Notes: generated by a model from the letters alone, not told the origin. A DNA stretch of 64,000 nucleotides from Salipiger mucosus DSM 16094 (GCF_000442255.1 NZ_KE557273.1:552662-616661), one strand, 5' to 3'. Positions 47,164-55,726 are shown, counted from the first letter of the stretch. Made by a program: numbers and translations.

Positions 47164-49841
47164 GCATGCTCAACACGCTGATCGCGGTCTGCGCGGCCTA
47201 TGCGCTCTTCCTCTTCGCCATCGCCTTCGCCGCCGAGCGCGTGGCCCTGCGCGGGCGCACCGGCTGGCTGCGCTCTCCGGTGGTCTACACGCTCTCGCTC
47301 TCGATCTACTGCACCGCATGGACCTTCTACGGCGCCGTGGGCTCGGCCGTGCGCTCGGGGTTCGAGTATCTCACCATCTACCTCGGCCCCTCGCTGGTGC
47401 TGGTGGGCTGGTGGTGGATCCTGCGCAAGCTGGTGCGCATCGGCCGGGCGCAGCGCATCACCTCGGTCGCCGACCTCATCTCGTCGCGCTACGGCAAGTC
47501 GAACCTGCTCGGCGTGGGAGTCACCATCCTCGCGGTGGTCGGCACCACGCCCTACATCGCGCTGCAACTCCAGTCGGTCACGCTCAGCTTCGAGGTCTTC
47601 GCCGCCGGCGACATGGCCGCGGGCGAGGAAAAGGGCCACACCGCGCTCTGGGTCGCGGCGGGGCTCGCGCTCTTCACGGTGATCTTCGGCACCCGCAACC
47701 TCGACGCCAACGAACGCCACAACGGCGTGGTCATGGCCATCGCCGTCGAGGCGGTGGTCAAGCTCGCCGCGCTGCTGGCGGTTGGCGTCTTCGTCGTCTG
47801 GGGCGTCTCGGGCGGGGTCGAGCAGACGCTGGCGCGCATCGACGCCTCGGCGCTCGGGCGCTGGCGCATCGACGGCGGGCGCTGGGCGGGGCTGATGCTG
47901 CTCTCGGCGGCGGCCTTCCTCTGCCTGCCGCGCATCTTCCAGGTGTTGGTGGTCGAGAACGACGACGAGACCCACCTGCGCACCGCGAGCTGGGCCTTTC
48001 CGCTCTACCTCGGACTCATGAGCCTCTTCGTCGTGCCCATCGCGGTCGCGGGGCTCGACCTGCTGCCGCCGGGCTCGAACCCCGACCTCTTCGTGCTGAC
48101 CGTCCCGCTCAGCCAGGGCCGCGACGGGCTGGCGATGCTGTCGTTCCTCGGCGGCTTCAGCTCGGCCACCTCGATGGTGATCGTCGCGGCCATCGCACTC
48201 TCCACGATGGTATCGAACCACGTGGTGATGCCGCTTTGGCTGCGCTTTGCCGAACCCGGCGCCACGGTTTCGGGCGACGTGCGCAACGTGGTGCTGACCT
48301 CGCGCCGGCTGTCGATCATCGGCGTGGTGATGCTGGGCTACCTCTACTACCGCCTCTCCGGCGGCGGCGCGGCGCTCGCGACCATCGGCCTCGTCAGCTT
48401 CACCGGCGTCGCGCAGGTGCTGCCCGCCATGCTGGGCGGCATCTTCTGGCGCGGCGCCACGCGGGTGGGGGCGCTCACCGGGCTGACGCTGGGCTTCGGC
48501 TGCTGGGGTTACACGCTCTTCCTGCCCAGCTTCGGCCCGGGCGTCTTCCTGCCCGAGGCGTGGATGGTGCACGGACCCTTCGGCCTCTCCTGGCTGCGGC
48601 CTCAGGCGCTCTTCGGGATCGGCGGGATGGACCCGCTGCTGCATGCGCTCTTCTGGTCCATGGCCCTCAACACCGCGGGCTTCGTCGCGGCCTCGCTCGC
48701 CAGCTTCCCCACGCCGCTCGAGCGGCTGCAGGGCGCGCAGTTCGTGCATGTCTTCGACCACTCGCCCAGCCCGCGCAGCTGGACCGGCGGCGCCGCGCAG
48801 GCCGAGGACCTGATGATCATGGCGCAGCGCATCCTGGGCGCGCCCGACGCCCGCGCGCTCTTCGAGCGCGAGGCGCGGCGGCAGGGGCTGCACGGCGGGC
48901 TGCCCGATCCCACGCCCGGCTTCCTCGAGACGCTCGAGCGTGAACTCGCGGGCTCGGTCGGCGCGGCGACGGCGCATGCCATGGTCGGCCAGATCGTCGG
49001 CGGCATGTCGGTCTCGGTCGAGGACCTCATGGCCGTGGCCGACGAGACCGCGCAGATGATGGAATACTCCGCCCGCCTGCGCGCCCAGAGCCAGGAGCTC
49101 GCCCGCACCGCCGCCCAGCTGCGCGAGGCCAACGCCAAGCTCACGCGCCTGTCGGTTCAGAAGGACGCCTTCCTGAGCCAGATCAGCCACGAGCTGCGCA
49201 CCCCCATGACCTCGATCCGCGCCTTCTCCGAGATCCTGCGCGACACCGAGGGCCTCGCCCCCGAGGACCAACACAAGTATGCCTCGATCATCCACGACGA
49301 GGCGATCCGCCTGACCCGTCTGCTGGACGACCTGCTGGACCTCTCGGTGCTCGAGAACGGGCAGGTGAGCCTCAACCTGCGCGAGGGGCTGCTGTCGGAC
49401 GTGCTCGATCGCGCGGTCGCCGCGGCCGCCGCCGACGAGACCGGCGCGCGCCTTCGGATCGAGCGCGACCCGGCCGCCGAGCAGGTCTGGCTCAACACCG
49501 ACCTCGACCGGCTGAGCCAGGTCTTCATCAACCTTGTCGCCAATGCCCGGAAGTACTGTGATGCCGTACGACCCGTACTTGAGATCCGGGTGTCGGCGGG
49601 CGAGGAGGTGGTCATCGACTTCATCGACAACGGCCAGGGCATCGGCCGCGAGGCCCGCGACATGATCTTCGAGAAATTCGCCCGCGTGAGCGATCAGAAG
49701 GCCGGCGGCGCGGGGCTGGGACTGGCGATCTGCCGGCAGATCATGGTCCGGCTCGGGGGCAACATCTCGTATCTGTCTGGGCAGCCGGGCGCAGCATTTC
49801 GCGTCGTCCTGCCCGCGAACATCGCGCTCGCCGCGCAATGA
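47160..49841 (+). CDS. Sodium/solute symporter-histidine kinase fusion
   Basis: 893 aa. Residues 1-about 560 form a multi-helix sodium:solute symporter domain (SVADLISSRYGKS, MVIVAAIALSTMVSNH). A connector and coiled coil follow, then HisKA with phospho-His677 (FLSQISHELRTPMTSIRAF) and HATPase with N box (NLVANARKY), DNGQGIG and GGAGLGLAI. The architecture matches CbrA/CrbS sensors; CrbS controls acs in Vibrio and Pseudomonas. Coupled by ATGA overlaps to the small membrane protein and the receiver. The ligand and whether it transports are unknown. Confidence 0.93.
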   Translation: MSMLNTLIAVCAAYALFLFAIAFAAERVALRGRTGWLRSPVVYTLSLSIYCTAWTFYGAVGSAVRSGFEYLTIYLGPSLVLVGWWWILRKLVRIGRAQRITSVADLISSRYGKSNLLGVGVTILAVVGTTPYIALQLQSVTLSFEVFAAGDMAAGEEKGHTALWVAAGLALFTVIFGTRNLDANERHNGVVMAIAVEAVVKLAALLAVGVFVVWGVSGGVEQTLARIDASALGRWRIDGGRWAGLMLLSAAAFLCLPRIFQVLVVENDDETHLRTASWAFPLYLGLMSLFVVPIAVAGLDLLPPGSNPDLFVLTVPLSQGRDGLAMLSFLGGFSSATSMVIVAAIALSTMVSNHVVMPLWLRFAEPGATVSGDVRNVVLTSRRLSIIGVVMLGYLYYRLSGGGAALATIGLVSFTGVAQVLPAMLGGIFWRGATRVGALTGLTLGFGCWGYTLFLPSFGPGVFLPEAWMVHGPFGLSWLRPQALFGIGGMDPLLHALFWSMALNTAGFVAASLASFPTPLERLQGAQFVHVFDHSPSPRSWTGGAAQAEDLMIMAQRILGAPDARALFEREARRQGLHGGLPDPTPGFLETLERELAGSVGAATAHAMVGQIVGGMSVSVEDLMAVADETAQMMEYSARLRAQSQELARTAAQLREANAKLTRLSVQKDAFLSQISHELRTPMTSIRAFSEILRDTEGLAPEDQHKYASIIHDEAIRLTRLLDDLLDLSVLENGQVSLNLREGLLSDVLDRAVAAAAADETGARLRIERDPAAEQVWLNTDLDRLSQVFINLVANARKYCDAVRPVLEIRVSAGEEVVIDFIDNGQGIGREARDMIFEKFARVSDQKAGGAGLGLAICRQIMVRLGGNISYLSGQPGAAFRVVLPANIALAAQ

Positions 49842-49936
49842 GCGGGGCCGGGAAACTGCCCTGATCTAAAGCCGTTGGTAACCAAATCCGGCCATAAGCC
49901 CGGGGGAAGCCCCCCTCGCAACAGGCAAGAGATCGG

Positions 49937-51082
49937 ATGGGAGACGCGGCGATACAGGATGTCCTGGGCCAGAAGGCGACCGCCGCCCGGCGGGCGCTCG
50001 AGGCGCGCGCGATGTCCCCGGCCAAGGCCCTCCGCCGGGCCCTGTCGCGCACCGCCGACGTGCTGTGGGATCTTGCGCTGGTCACCCACGGCGTCAGCCA
50101 GGAGATCCTCGATCAGGACGGGGTGATCGACCTTTTACCCCATGATTCCCTGCTCTTGCTGCTCGACGGGCCCGAGGGCGCCATCGGGCTCGCCGCCGTC
50201 GACCGCGAGGTCATGACCGGCCTGATCGAGGTGCAGACCATCCTGCAGGTCACGCAGATGCCCATCGAGGATCGCGCGCTCACCCAGACCGACGCGGCCA
50301 TGATGACACCGATGATCGACGGCACGATGGAGCGATTGGCGCGCTACCTGCAGGAGCATCCGCTCTGCCCCCAGATCGAGGGGTATCGCTTCGGCGCCAT
50401 GATCGAGGACGCGCGCGCCGCCGGCCTCCTGCTGGATGCCGCCGGCTACCGCGCGTTCAGGGTGTCGGTCGACCTCGCGCTGGGCCGGCGGCGGGGCGAG
50501 CTGATGTTCATCCTGCCCGAACGCCCCGAAAACGGGGCGCGCGGGGCAGAGGTGGACAGCCCCGGCGAGCCCGGCCCGCACGAGGCCCGGATGAAGCTGC
50601 TGCCGGTGCGCATGGACGCGGTGCTCTGCCGGCTGACCCTCTCGCTGCGCGAGGCCGAGGCGCTGCGCCCCGGCGACCTGCTGCCCCTCCCGCCCGAGGC
50701 GTTGCAAGGCGTCCTGCTCCATGCCGCAAGCGGAGAGGCGGTGGCGGGCGGCCGTCTCGGCCAGTTGAACGGGATGCGCGCCGTGCGCCTGACCTGGCCT
50801 GAAGGGGCGGGTGACGGCGAGGCGGGGCAATCCGGTGCGCGGCCGGAGGAGGAGCCGAGCGGCGCCGGATACCTCTCCGCCGTGCCGGAGGCGACGGCAG
50901 AGGAGGCGCCGTTCCCGTTCGACAATCAGGAGGATGTGGCGGAGGAGGCCATGGCGGCAGACCTTCCGGACCTGCCGCCGATGGAGTTCGATACGGGGGA
51001 TTTCGGCTTCGACGCCGAGGCCGGAGACGACCTCGGCGATTTCGACTTCGCTGCCGCGCCGCTCGACCCCGAGCAGGAATGA
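49937..51082 (+). CDS. FliM/FliN-like motor switch family protein
   Basis: 381 aa. It opens with a basic, Ala-rich segment. A CheC/FliM-like middle domain follows (LLPHDSLLLLLDGPEGAIGLAAVD, TDAAMMTPMIDG), then a SpoA C-terminal domain (DAVLCRLTLSLREAEALRPGDLLPL ... GRLGQLNGMRAVRL). A long acidic, low-complexity tail ends in many Asp/Glu/Gly. SpoA domains build the flagellar C-ring. No other flagellar gene is nearby. RBS-like GAGA before ATG at 49937. Probably a FliM-like protein or paralogue; the acidic tail is unusual. Confidence 0.75.
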   Translation: MGDAAIQDVLGQKATAARRALEARAMSPAKALRRALSRTADVLWDLALVTHGVSQEILDQDGVIDLLPHDSLLLLLDGPEGAIGLAAVDREVMTGLIEVQTILQVTQMPIEDRALTQTDAAMMTPMIDGTMERLARYLQEHPLCPQIEGYRFGAMIEDARAAGLLLDAAGYRAFRVSVDLALGRRRGELMFILPERPENGARGAEVDSPGEPGPHEARMKLLPVRMDAVLCRLTLSLREAEALRPGDLLPLPPEALQGVLLHAASGEAVAGGRLGQLNGMRAVRLTWPEGAGDGEAGQSGARPEEEPSGAGYLSAVPEATAEEAPFPFDNQEDVAEEAMAADLPDLPPMEFDTGDFGFDAEAGDDLGDFDFAAAPLDPEQE

Positions 51083-51092
51083 ACCGCCGGGC

Positions 51093-51524
51093 TCAGCCCG
51101 CCTGTTCGGCCAGCTTGTCCAGCGTCGGGCGCAGCCCGCTCAGGTCGTAGCCGCCGCGCGCGCCCGCCGCGACGATCTCGTCGGTGGGCATCTTGCCGGC
51201 CTGGCCCATGGCCCAGATGATCGTGCTGCGGGTGCCCGACCGGCAGTAGGCCAGAACGGGGCCATTGGCCTGCTCGATCAGCTCGGCGTGGCGTGCCACG
51301 TCGTCGAGCGTCAGCGACTCGTTGGTCATGGGCACGGCGGCAAAGTCCAGCCCCGCGCCCCGCGCCGCTGCCTCGATGGCGGCGGCCTGAAGCTCGGGCG
51401 GGTTCTCGGCATCCGGCCGGTTGCAGATGATGCGGGTGATCCCCGCATCGGCGATGGCGGGCAGGTCCCCGGCCTCGATCTGAGGCGCGACGTAGTAGCC
51501 CGGTGCGATCTGTTTCAGGTCCAT
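51093..51524 (-). CDS. DUF442 / TIGR01244-type sulfur transferase phosphatase-fold protein
   Basis: 143 aa of the family fused to or neighbouring Blh persulfide dioxygenases. The phosphatase-like P-loop CRSGTRS (Cys94-Ser100) presents a reactive cysteine that can carry sulfur. It is encoded 10 bp after a YeeE-type gene in a leftward group with a second YeeE-type gene and a persulfide dioxygenase-like hydrolase, the typical sulfide detoxification set. Cytosolic. Confidence 0.88.
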   Translation of the reverse strand: MDLKQIAPGYYVAPQIEAGDLPAIADAGITRIICNRPDAENPPELQAAAIEAAARGAGLDFAAVPMTNESLTLDDVARHAELIEQANGPVLAYCRSGTRSTIIWAMGQAGKMPTDEIVAAGARGGYDLSGLRPTLDKLAEQAG

Positions 51525-51534
51525 GCCGGCAGAT

Positions 51535-51972
51535 TTATTCCGCCGGCACCGGCTTGTCGAGCCGCGCGCGCAGAAACGGCGCGATCGCCATCCCCGTCAG
51601 CATGGCTGCCAGAAAAATGAACAACCCGGCTCCGCCATAGCTGATCGCGGCGATGGAGGGGCCAGGGCAGAGGCCCGCCAGCCCCCAGCCCATGCCGAAC
51701 ATCACCGAGCCCAGCACGAGCTTGCGGTCGATCTCGGTCGAGGGTTTCGGCGGCATCGGCGTTCCCAGCACGGAGCTGCGCCGCCGCTGCGCCACCAGCC
51801 AGGCCAGCGCCATCGGGATCATCGCGCCGCCCATGACGAAGGCCAGCGTGGGGTCCCAGTTGCCGAAGACGTCGAGCCAGCCCTGCACCTTGGTGGTGTC
51901 GGTCATGCCCGAGACGAAGAGGCCGGCGCCGAAGAGGCCCCCGGCGACGAAGGCGAAGATCAGTCGTGCCAT
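51535..51972 (-). CDS. YeeE/YedE half transporter (DUF6691 type)
   Basis: 145 aa with about four helices and the conserved cysteine motif GLCPGPSIA, plus GLFVSGMTD near the start. It pairs with the adjacent gene (51974-52399) to make the two halves of a YeeE-type sulfur transporter. Two bases separate them. Likely moves sulfide, thiosulfate or related species; direction unknown. Confidence 0.88.
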   Translation of the reverse strand: MARLIFAFVAGGLFGAGLFVSGMTDTTKVQGWLDVFGNWDPTLAFVMGGAMIPMALAWLVAQRRRSSVLGTPMPPKPSTEIDRKLVLGSVMFGMGWGLAGLCPGPSIAAISYGGAGLFIFLAAMLTGMAIAPFLRARLDKPVPAE

Positions 51973-51973
51973 G

Positions 51974-52399
51974 TCAGATGACCCCCAGCAGGTGGCGGAA
52001 GAGGACGACGCCCACGCCGCCCGTGACGATGTAGACCGCCGTGGCGGCGAAGCCCCGCAGCGAGAGGCGCGACATGCCGCAGACCCCGTGTCCAGATGTG
52101 CAGCCGTTTGCGATCCGCGTGCCCAGGCCCACCAGCAGGCCGGCGGCCACCAGCACCGCGATGTTGTCGGTGATATGCGTGTTCACCTCGCGGTAGATCG
52201 GCGTCAGCACCACGGGCAGCAGCGCGACGCCCACCAGGAAGGCGAGCCGTTCCCATTTCGTGTTGCCGGCCGAGCCGTCGATCAGCCCGCCGATGATGCC
52301 CGAGGCGCCCATGATCCGCCCGTTGACCAGCAGGTAGGCGGCGCCGCCGCTGCCGATCAGCAGGCCGCCGACCAGCCCCCAGATCCAATCCATTTCCAT
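51974..52399 (-). CDS. YeeE/YedE half transporter
   Basis: 141 aa membrane protein with GLVGGLLIGSGGAAYLLVNGRI at the start and the cysteine-rich signature NGCTSGHGVCGMSRLS. First half of a split YeeE/YedE transporter. It follows the persulfide dioxygenase-like gene by about 120 bp on the same strand. CAAGGGAAA lies before the ATG at 52399; the ATG at 52393 is an alternative. Confidence 0.88.
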   Translation of the reverse strand: MEMDWIWGLVGGLLIGSGGAAYLLVNGRIMGASGIIGGLIDGSAGNTKWERLAFLVGVALLPVVLTPIYREVNTHITDNIAVLVAAGLLVGLGTRIANGCTSGHGVCGMSRLSLRGFAATAVYIVTGGVGVVLFRHLLGVI

Positions 52400-52518
52400 G
52401 TCGCGCGTTTCCCTTGTTCAATAGCTGTCTTGCCGCGCCGAAGCGCGGTGCGCCCCCGGTTCGCGGCGGGGGCGCGGTCTTGTTCGGTTGTCCGCTGCGG
52501 GGCCGGGGCCCCGGTGGC

Positions 52519-53385
52519 TCAGAGCTTGTTCACCGGCACCTTGAGAAAGACGTCGCCCTGGTCGTCCGCGGGCGGCATCCGGCCGGCGCGCATGTTGACC
52601 TGCAGCGACGGGATGATGAGCTTTGGCATGGCCAGCGTCGCATCGCGTTCGTCGCGCATGCGCACGAATTCCTCGGCCGACTTGCCTTCGCCCACGTGGA
52701 CGTTGAGCGCCTTCTGCTCGCCCACCGTCGTCTCCCAGGCGTAGTCGTCGCGGCCCGGCGCCTTGTAGTCGTGGCCCACGAAGATCCGCGTCTCGTCGGG
52801 CAGGGCGAGAATCTTCTGGATCGAGTTGTAGAGGGTTTCCGACGACCCGCCGGGGAAGTCGCAACGCGCCGTGCCGAAGTCGGGCATGAACAGCGTGTCG
52901 CCCACGAATGCGGCGTCGCCGATGACGTAGGTCAGGCAGGCCGGCGTGTGGCCCGGCGTGTGCAGCACGTCGCCGCGCAGCTGGCCGATGTGAAAGCTGT
53001 CGCTCTCCTTGAACAGCGCGTCGAACTGCGAGCCGTCGCGCTGGAACTCGGTGCCCTCGTTGAAGACCTTGCCGAAGGTGTCCTGCACCACGGTGATGCG
53101 GTCGCCGATGCCGATCTTGCCGCCCAGCTCCTGCTGGATATAGGGCGCGGCCGAGAGGTGGTCGGCGTGGACGTGGCTTTCCAGCAGCCACTCGACCTTG
53201 AGATCATGGTCCTTGACGAAGGCGATGATCGCGTCGGCCGATCGCGTGTCGGTGCGGCCGGACGAGTAGTCGAAGTCCAGCACGCTGTCGACGACCGCGC
53301 AGGCGCTGCCCGAGGGGTCCTTGACGACGTAGGAGATGGTGTTGGTAGCCTCGTCGAAGAAGGCGGTGACTTCAGGTGACATCAT
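52519..53385 (-). CDS. Persulfide dioxygenase-like MBL-fold hydrolase (Blh/ETHE1 type)
   Basis: 288 aa metallo-beta-lactamase fold. Metal motif HVHADH (His71-His76), then PGHT (His146), Asp163 in VGDTLFMPD and His205 in VGHDYK fit the single-iron persulfide dioxygenases that oxidise glutathione persulfide to sulfite. DFGTARCDFPGG is typical of the Blh/ETHE1 branch. ATG at 53385 has GGAGG eight bases upstream. Upstream lies an AT-rich palindrome, and the downstream genes complete a sulfide detoxification set. Confidence 0.9.
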   Translation of the reverse strand: MMSPEVTAFFDEATNTISYVVKDPSGSACAVVDSVLDFDYSSGRTDTRSADAIIAFVKDHDLKVEWLLESHVHADHLSAAPYIQQELGGKIGIGDRITVVQDTFGKVFNEGTEFQRDGSQFDALFKESDSFHIGQLRGDVLHTPGHTPACLTYVIGDAAFVGDTLFMPDFGTARCDFPGGSSETLYNSIQKILALPDETRIFVGHDYKAPGRDDYAWETTVGEQKALNVHVGEGKSAEEFVRMRDERDATLAMPKLIIPSLQVNMRAGRMPPADDQGDVFLKVPVNKL

Positions 53386-53409
53386 GAGCGGATCCTCCGT
53401 TTCGAGAGT

Positions 53410-53433
53410 CATATATGAAATAATGAATGTATG
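53410..53433. promoter_or_regulatory. AT-rich palindrome upstream of persulfide dioxygenase gene
   Basis: CATATATGAAATAATGAATGTATG, an imperfect inverted repeat in GC-rich surroundings, 25 bp before the gene start. BigR/SqrR-type ArsR repressors bind AT-rich palindromes before blh genes. The ATATGAA half matches TTCATAT in the soxX operator candidate. No ArsR gene is adjacent, so the soxR product could act here in trans. Confidence 0.5.
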
Positions 53434-53516
53434 TTCAAGGATTCGTTTCGATTGACATGCGTCAAGGCCGAGGGCCTCGCGGCGCGGCATGGTCGGGCCG
53501 GAAATACGGAGGAGTC

Positions 53517-53843
53517 ATGTCACACGAGGCGAGAAGAAGGGCCTTGCTTGCGCGGCTGGAGGAGCTTGGCGGACGGCTCGACGAGATCGAGCAGTCCCTC
53601 GAGCAGCCGCATTCGAAGGACTGGGAGGACAACGCGACCGAGCGCGAGGGCGACGAGGTCCTCGAGGGGCTCGGCGTGAGAAGCCGGGGCGAGATCGCCC
53701 GGATCAGGGCGGCCCTGAAACGCATTGACGAGGGTGAGTACGGGTATTGCGTGAACTGCGGAGAGCCGATTGCCGAGGCGCGGCTCGACGTGCTGCCCGA
53801 GGCGGCGCTCTGCGCCAGATGCGCGGGCGGCCGGACCGCCTGA
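53517..53843 (+). CDS. DksA/TraR-type C4 zinc-finger protein
   Basis: 108 aa with an N-terminal coiled coil (LARLEELGGRLDEIEQSL) and a C4 zinc finger (YCVNCGEPI ... LCARCAGG) at the end. Shorter than DksA (about 150 aa), like the short DksA homologues that bind the RNA polymerase secondary channel. GGAGGAG precedes the ATG at 53517. Divergent from the persulfide dioxygenase gene and followed after 19 bp by a small gene. Confidence 0.9.
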   Translation: MSHEARRRALLARLEELGGRLDEIEQSLEQPHSKDWEDNATEREGDEVLEGLGVRSRGEIARIRAALKRIDEGEYGYCVNCGEPIAEARLDVLPEAALCARCAGGRTA

Positions 53844-53862
53844 AACGAGAGGAGATGAGGAA

Positions 53863-54075
53863 ATGACCGACATTCTGAACCGCCGGATCGAGGAAATCGA
53901 AGTCGCCATCGAGGCCACCAGTGGCGCACACCGCGAGAGCCTGATGCGGGAACTGGAGCGCGTGGTCGCGGAACTCGAGGCGCAGGGCGGCAAGGCGTCG
54001 TCTTCGGCCCAGGCACGTCTCGACGCCGAATGCGAGGACCGGGTCGAGGAGAATTTCGACAACATGCCGATCTGA
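53863..54075 (+). CDS. Small coiled-coil protein, unknown
   Basis: 70 aa, highly charged and helical (LNRRIEEIEVAIEATSGAHRE, LMRELERVVAELEAQ), no membrane segment or motif. GAGGAGATGAGG precedes the ATG at 53863, and it lies 19 bp after the DksA-like gene, so probably co-transcribed. Not recognised. Confidence 0.65.
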   Translation: MTDILNRRIEEIEVAIEATSGAHRESLMRELERVVAELEAQGGKASSSAQARLDAECEDRVEENFDNMPI

Positions 54076-54233
54076 CCTCCGGTCCCGCCGAAGTCCCGCC
54101 TTCCCGTCCAACGGGTGACATCGCGCGCGACGCGGGCGATACGAACCGGGTGCGCACTGTTTCGGTGCGCGCCCGGGGCAGGCAGGAACGGGCTTCGCTT
54201 CGAGGACCTGGAGACGCGAGAGGCGGGCAGGGC

Positions 54234-54449
54234 TCAGCCCAGGAAGATCCCGAGGATCACCATCATCAGCCCGATGACCGAGAACATCAGCGCGGCCATG
54301 TTCACGGGCATGACGCGCTGGACGACCGCGCGCAGCGCCTCGTCCTCGAGCCCCGAGCGGCGCGCGCGCCAGACCCGCGCGATGCACCAGACGAGCCCCG
54401 CGAGGCCCGCGACCGAGATGGCCGCCCCCAACCAGATGAGCCACTCCAT
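54234..54449 (-). CDS. Small membrane protein, unknown
   Basis: 71 aa with two hydrophobic helices (WLIWLGAAISVAGLAGLVWC and MAALMFSVIGLMMVILGIFLG) joined by a basic/acidic linker. Start at ATG 54449 with GGAG upstream on the minus strand. Such proteins are widespread in Rhodobacteraceae near gapR; function unknown. It lies divergent from gapR by about 130 bp. Confidence 0.7.
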   Translation of the reverse strand: MEWLIWLGAAISVAGLAGLVWCIARVWRARRSGLEDEALRAVVQRVMPVNMAALMFSVIGLMMVILGIFLG

Positions 54450-54581
54450 GGTGCGCCAATCTCCCTTCAATCCGCAGCGTGGCGTAATCCATCGCCCCGC
54501 GTCCGGCAACCCCTTGCCCGGCGCCGCGCCCGGCGCTAGTCAGTCGCGACCGATCGCAGCAGATACGGGCAGGAGGCAGAT

Positions 54582-54833
54582 ATGCAGGACGATGGCGGAT
54601 ACGGCGTCGCAGCCGGCGAGCTGAAGCAGTTCATAGAGCGCTTCGAGCGGCTCGAGGCCGAGAAGAAGGAAATCGCCGACCAGCAGAAGGAAGTCATGGC
54701 CGAGGCAAAGGGCCGCGGCTACGACACCAAGGTCATGCGCAAGGTCATCGCCCTGCGCAAGCGCGAACCCGACGACATCGCCGAGGAAGAGGCGGTGCTC
54801 GAGATGTACAAGTCGGCCCTCGGCATGGGCTGA
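54582..54833 (+). CDS. gapR: Nucleoid-associated protein GapR (DUF2312)
   Basis: 83 aa matching GapR: AAGELKQFIERFERLEAEKKEI, then KGRGYDTKVMRKVIALRK. In Caulobacter GapR binds AT-rich, overtwisted DNA ahead of replication and transcription and helps topoisomerases. Homodimeric coiled coil, essential or important in several alphaproteobacteria. AGGAGGC lies before the ATG. Convergent with the next gene. Confidence 0.93.
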   Translation: MQDDGGYGVAAGELKQFIERFERLEAEKKEIADQQKEVMAEAKGRGYDTKVMRKVIALRKREPDDIAEEEAVLEMYKSALGMG

Positions 54834-54844
54834 GGCCCCGGCGC

Positions 54845-55726
54845 TCAGGGCGTGAGCAGGCTCACGCCCGGCATCCGGCCGATCTCCCAGACGTCCTCGT
54901 CGTAGAGCTCGGTCAGCATGTCGACATAGGCCGAATCCCAGCCGGGCAGGTCGAGCTCTTCCTCGACGGCCTCGTCCAGCGCGTACTTGTCGAGGAAGGC
55001 CGCCATCACGCGCCGCTTCTGCGGCTCGGTGATCTCGGGGTTTTCCTTCAGGAAACCGCGAAAGCGCGTCATGCCCTCCGGGCTGATGATCTCGGCCAGC
55101 AGGTCGAAGGCGCCGGTGATCTTGCGGCTCTCCTCGACCCCGGCCATGGCCCGGATGATCCGGCCCCAGATCAGCGGCGTGTCCTCGTTGCACCAGGTGG
55201 TGACCGGCACGTCCGGCAACTCGGCCCGGATGCGTCCGATCAGGTCGGACCAGCGCAGGTGCATCGGGTCGGCCCCGCCGAGGAACTCCTCGAAGCTGGG
55301 CACCGGCGTCGCGCGGAAAGTCGCGGGCAGCCATGTCGCGAAGTCGCGCAGGCCCACGAAGATCTCCAGGTCGTCGCCCCCGAAGAGCTGCTGCACGCCG
55401 CGCAGCCGCCGCTCGGTCCGGCGGTAGAGCTTGCCGCCGCTCAGCGCCTGCTTGGGCACCGAGAGCAGGGTCTCGTGGCTCAGCACCAGCCGCGAGACGT
55501 TCTCGGGGTCGTCGTCGAGGATCGCGTCCAGCAGGACCTCGCGTGCGTCGGCGGCCGGTGCGCCGTCTTCGAGCGAGTGCATTGCCTCGCTCAGCAGCCT
55601 GCGGTATCGGCTGGGTCCGGGGATCGCCACGCCGTCCCCGCGCAGCGCCTCGGCGTTGCGCAGCAGACCCTTGAGCAGCCTGTCCTCGTCCGTGCAATGG
55701 ACCCCGATGTGAAGAACGACCTTCAT
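54845..55726 (-). CDS. Unknown protein, sulfotransferase-like N-terminus
   Basis: 293 aa. It begins MKVVLHIGVHCTDEDRLL, which resembles the LHIGxHKTGT phosphosulfate-binding start of bacterial sulfotransferases, but the KTGT part is replaced by CTDE. LVLSHETLLSVP and FVGLRDFATWLPATF also look like the core strands of that fold (S-H-E and R-D-W patterns). A degenerate sulfotransferase-like fold is my best guess; activity is doubtful. ATG at 55726; divergent from the permease gene. Confidence 0.6.
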   Translation of the reverse strand: MKVVLHIGVHCTDEDRLLKGLLRNAEALRGDGVAIPGPSRYRRLLSEAMHSLEDGAPAADAREVLLDAILDDDPENVSRLVLSHETLLSVPKQALSGGKLYRRTERRLRGVQQLFGGDDLEIFVGLRDFATWLPATFRATPVPSFEEFLGGADPMHLRWSDLIGRIRAELPDVPVTTWCNEDTPLIWGRIIRAMAGVEESRKITGAFDLLAEIISPEGMTRFRGFLKENPEITEPQKRRVMAAFLDKYALDEAVEEELDLPGWDSAYVDMLTELYDEDVWEIGRMPGVSLLTP

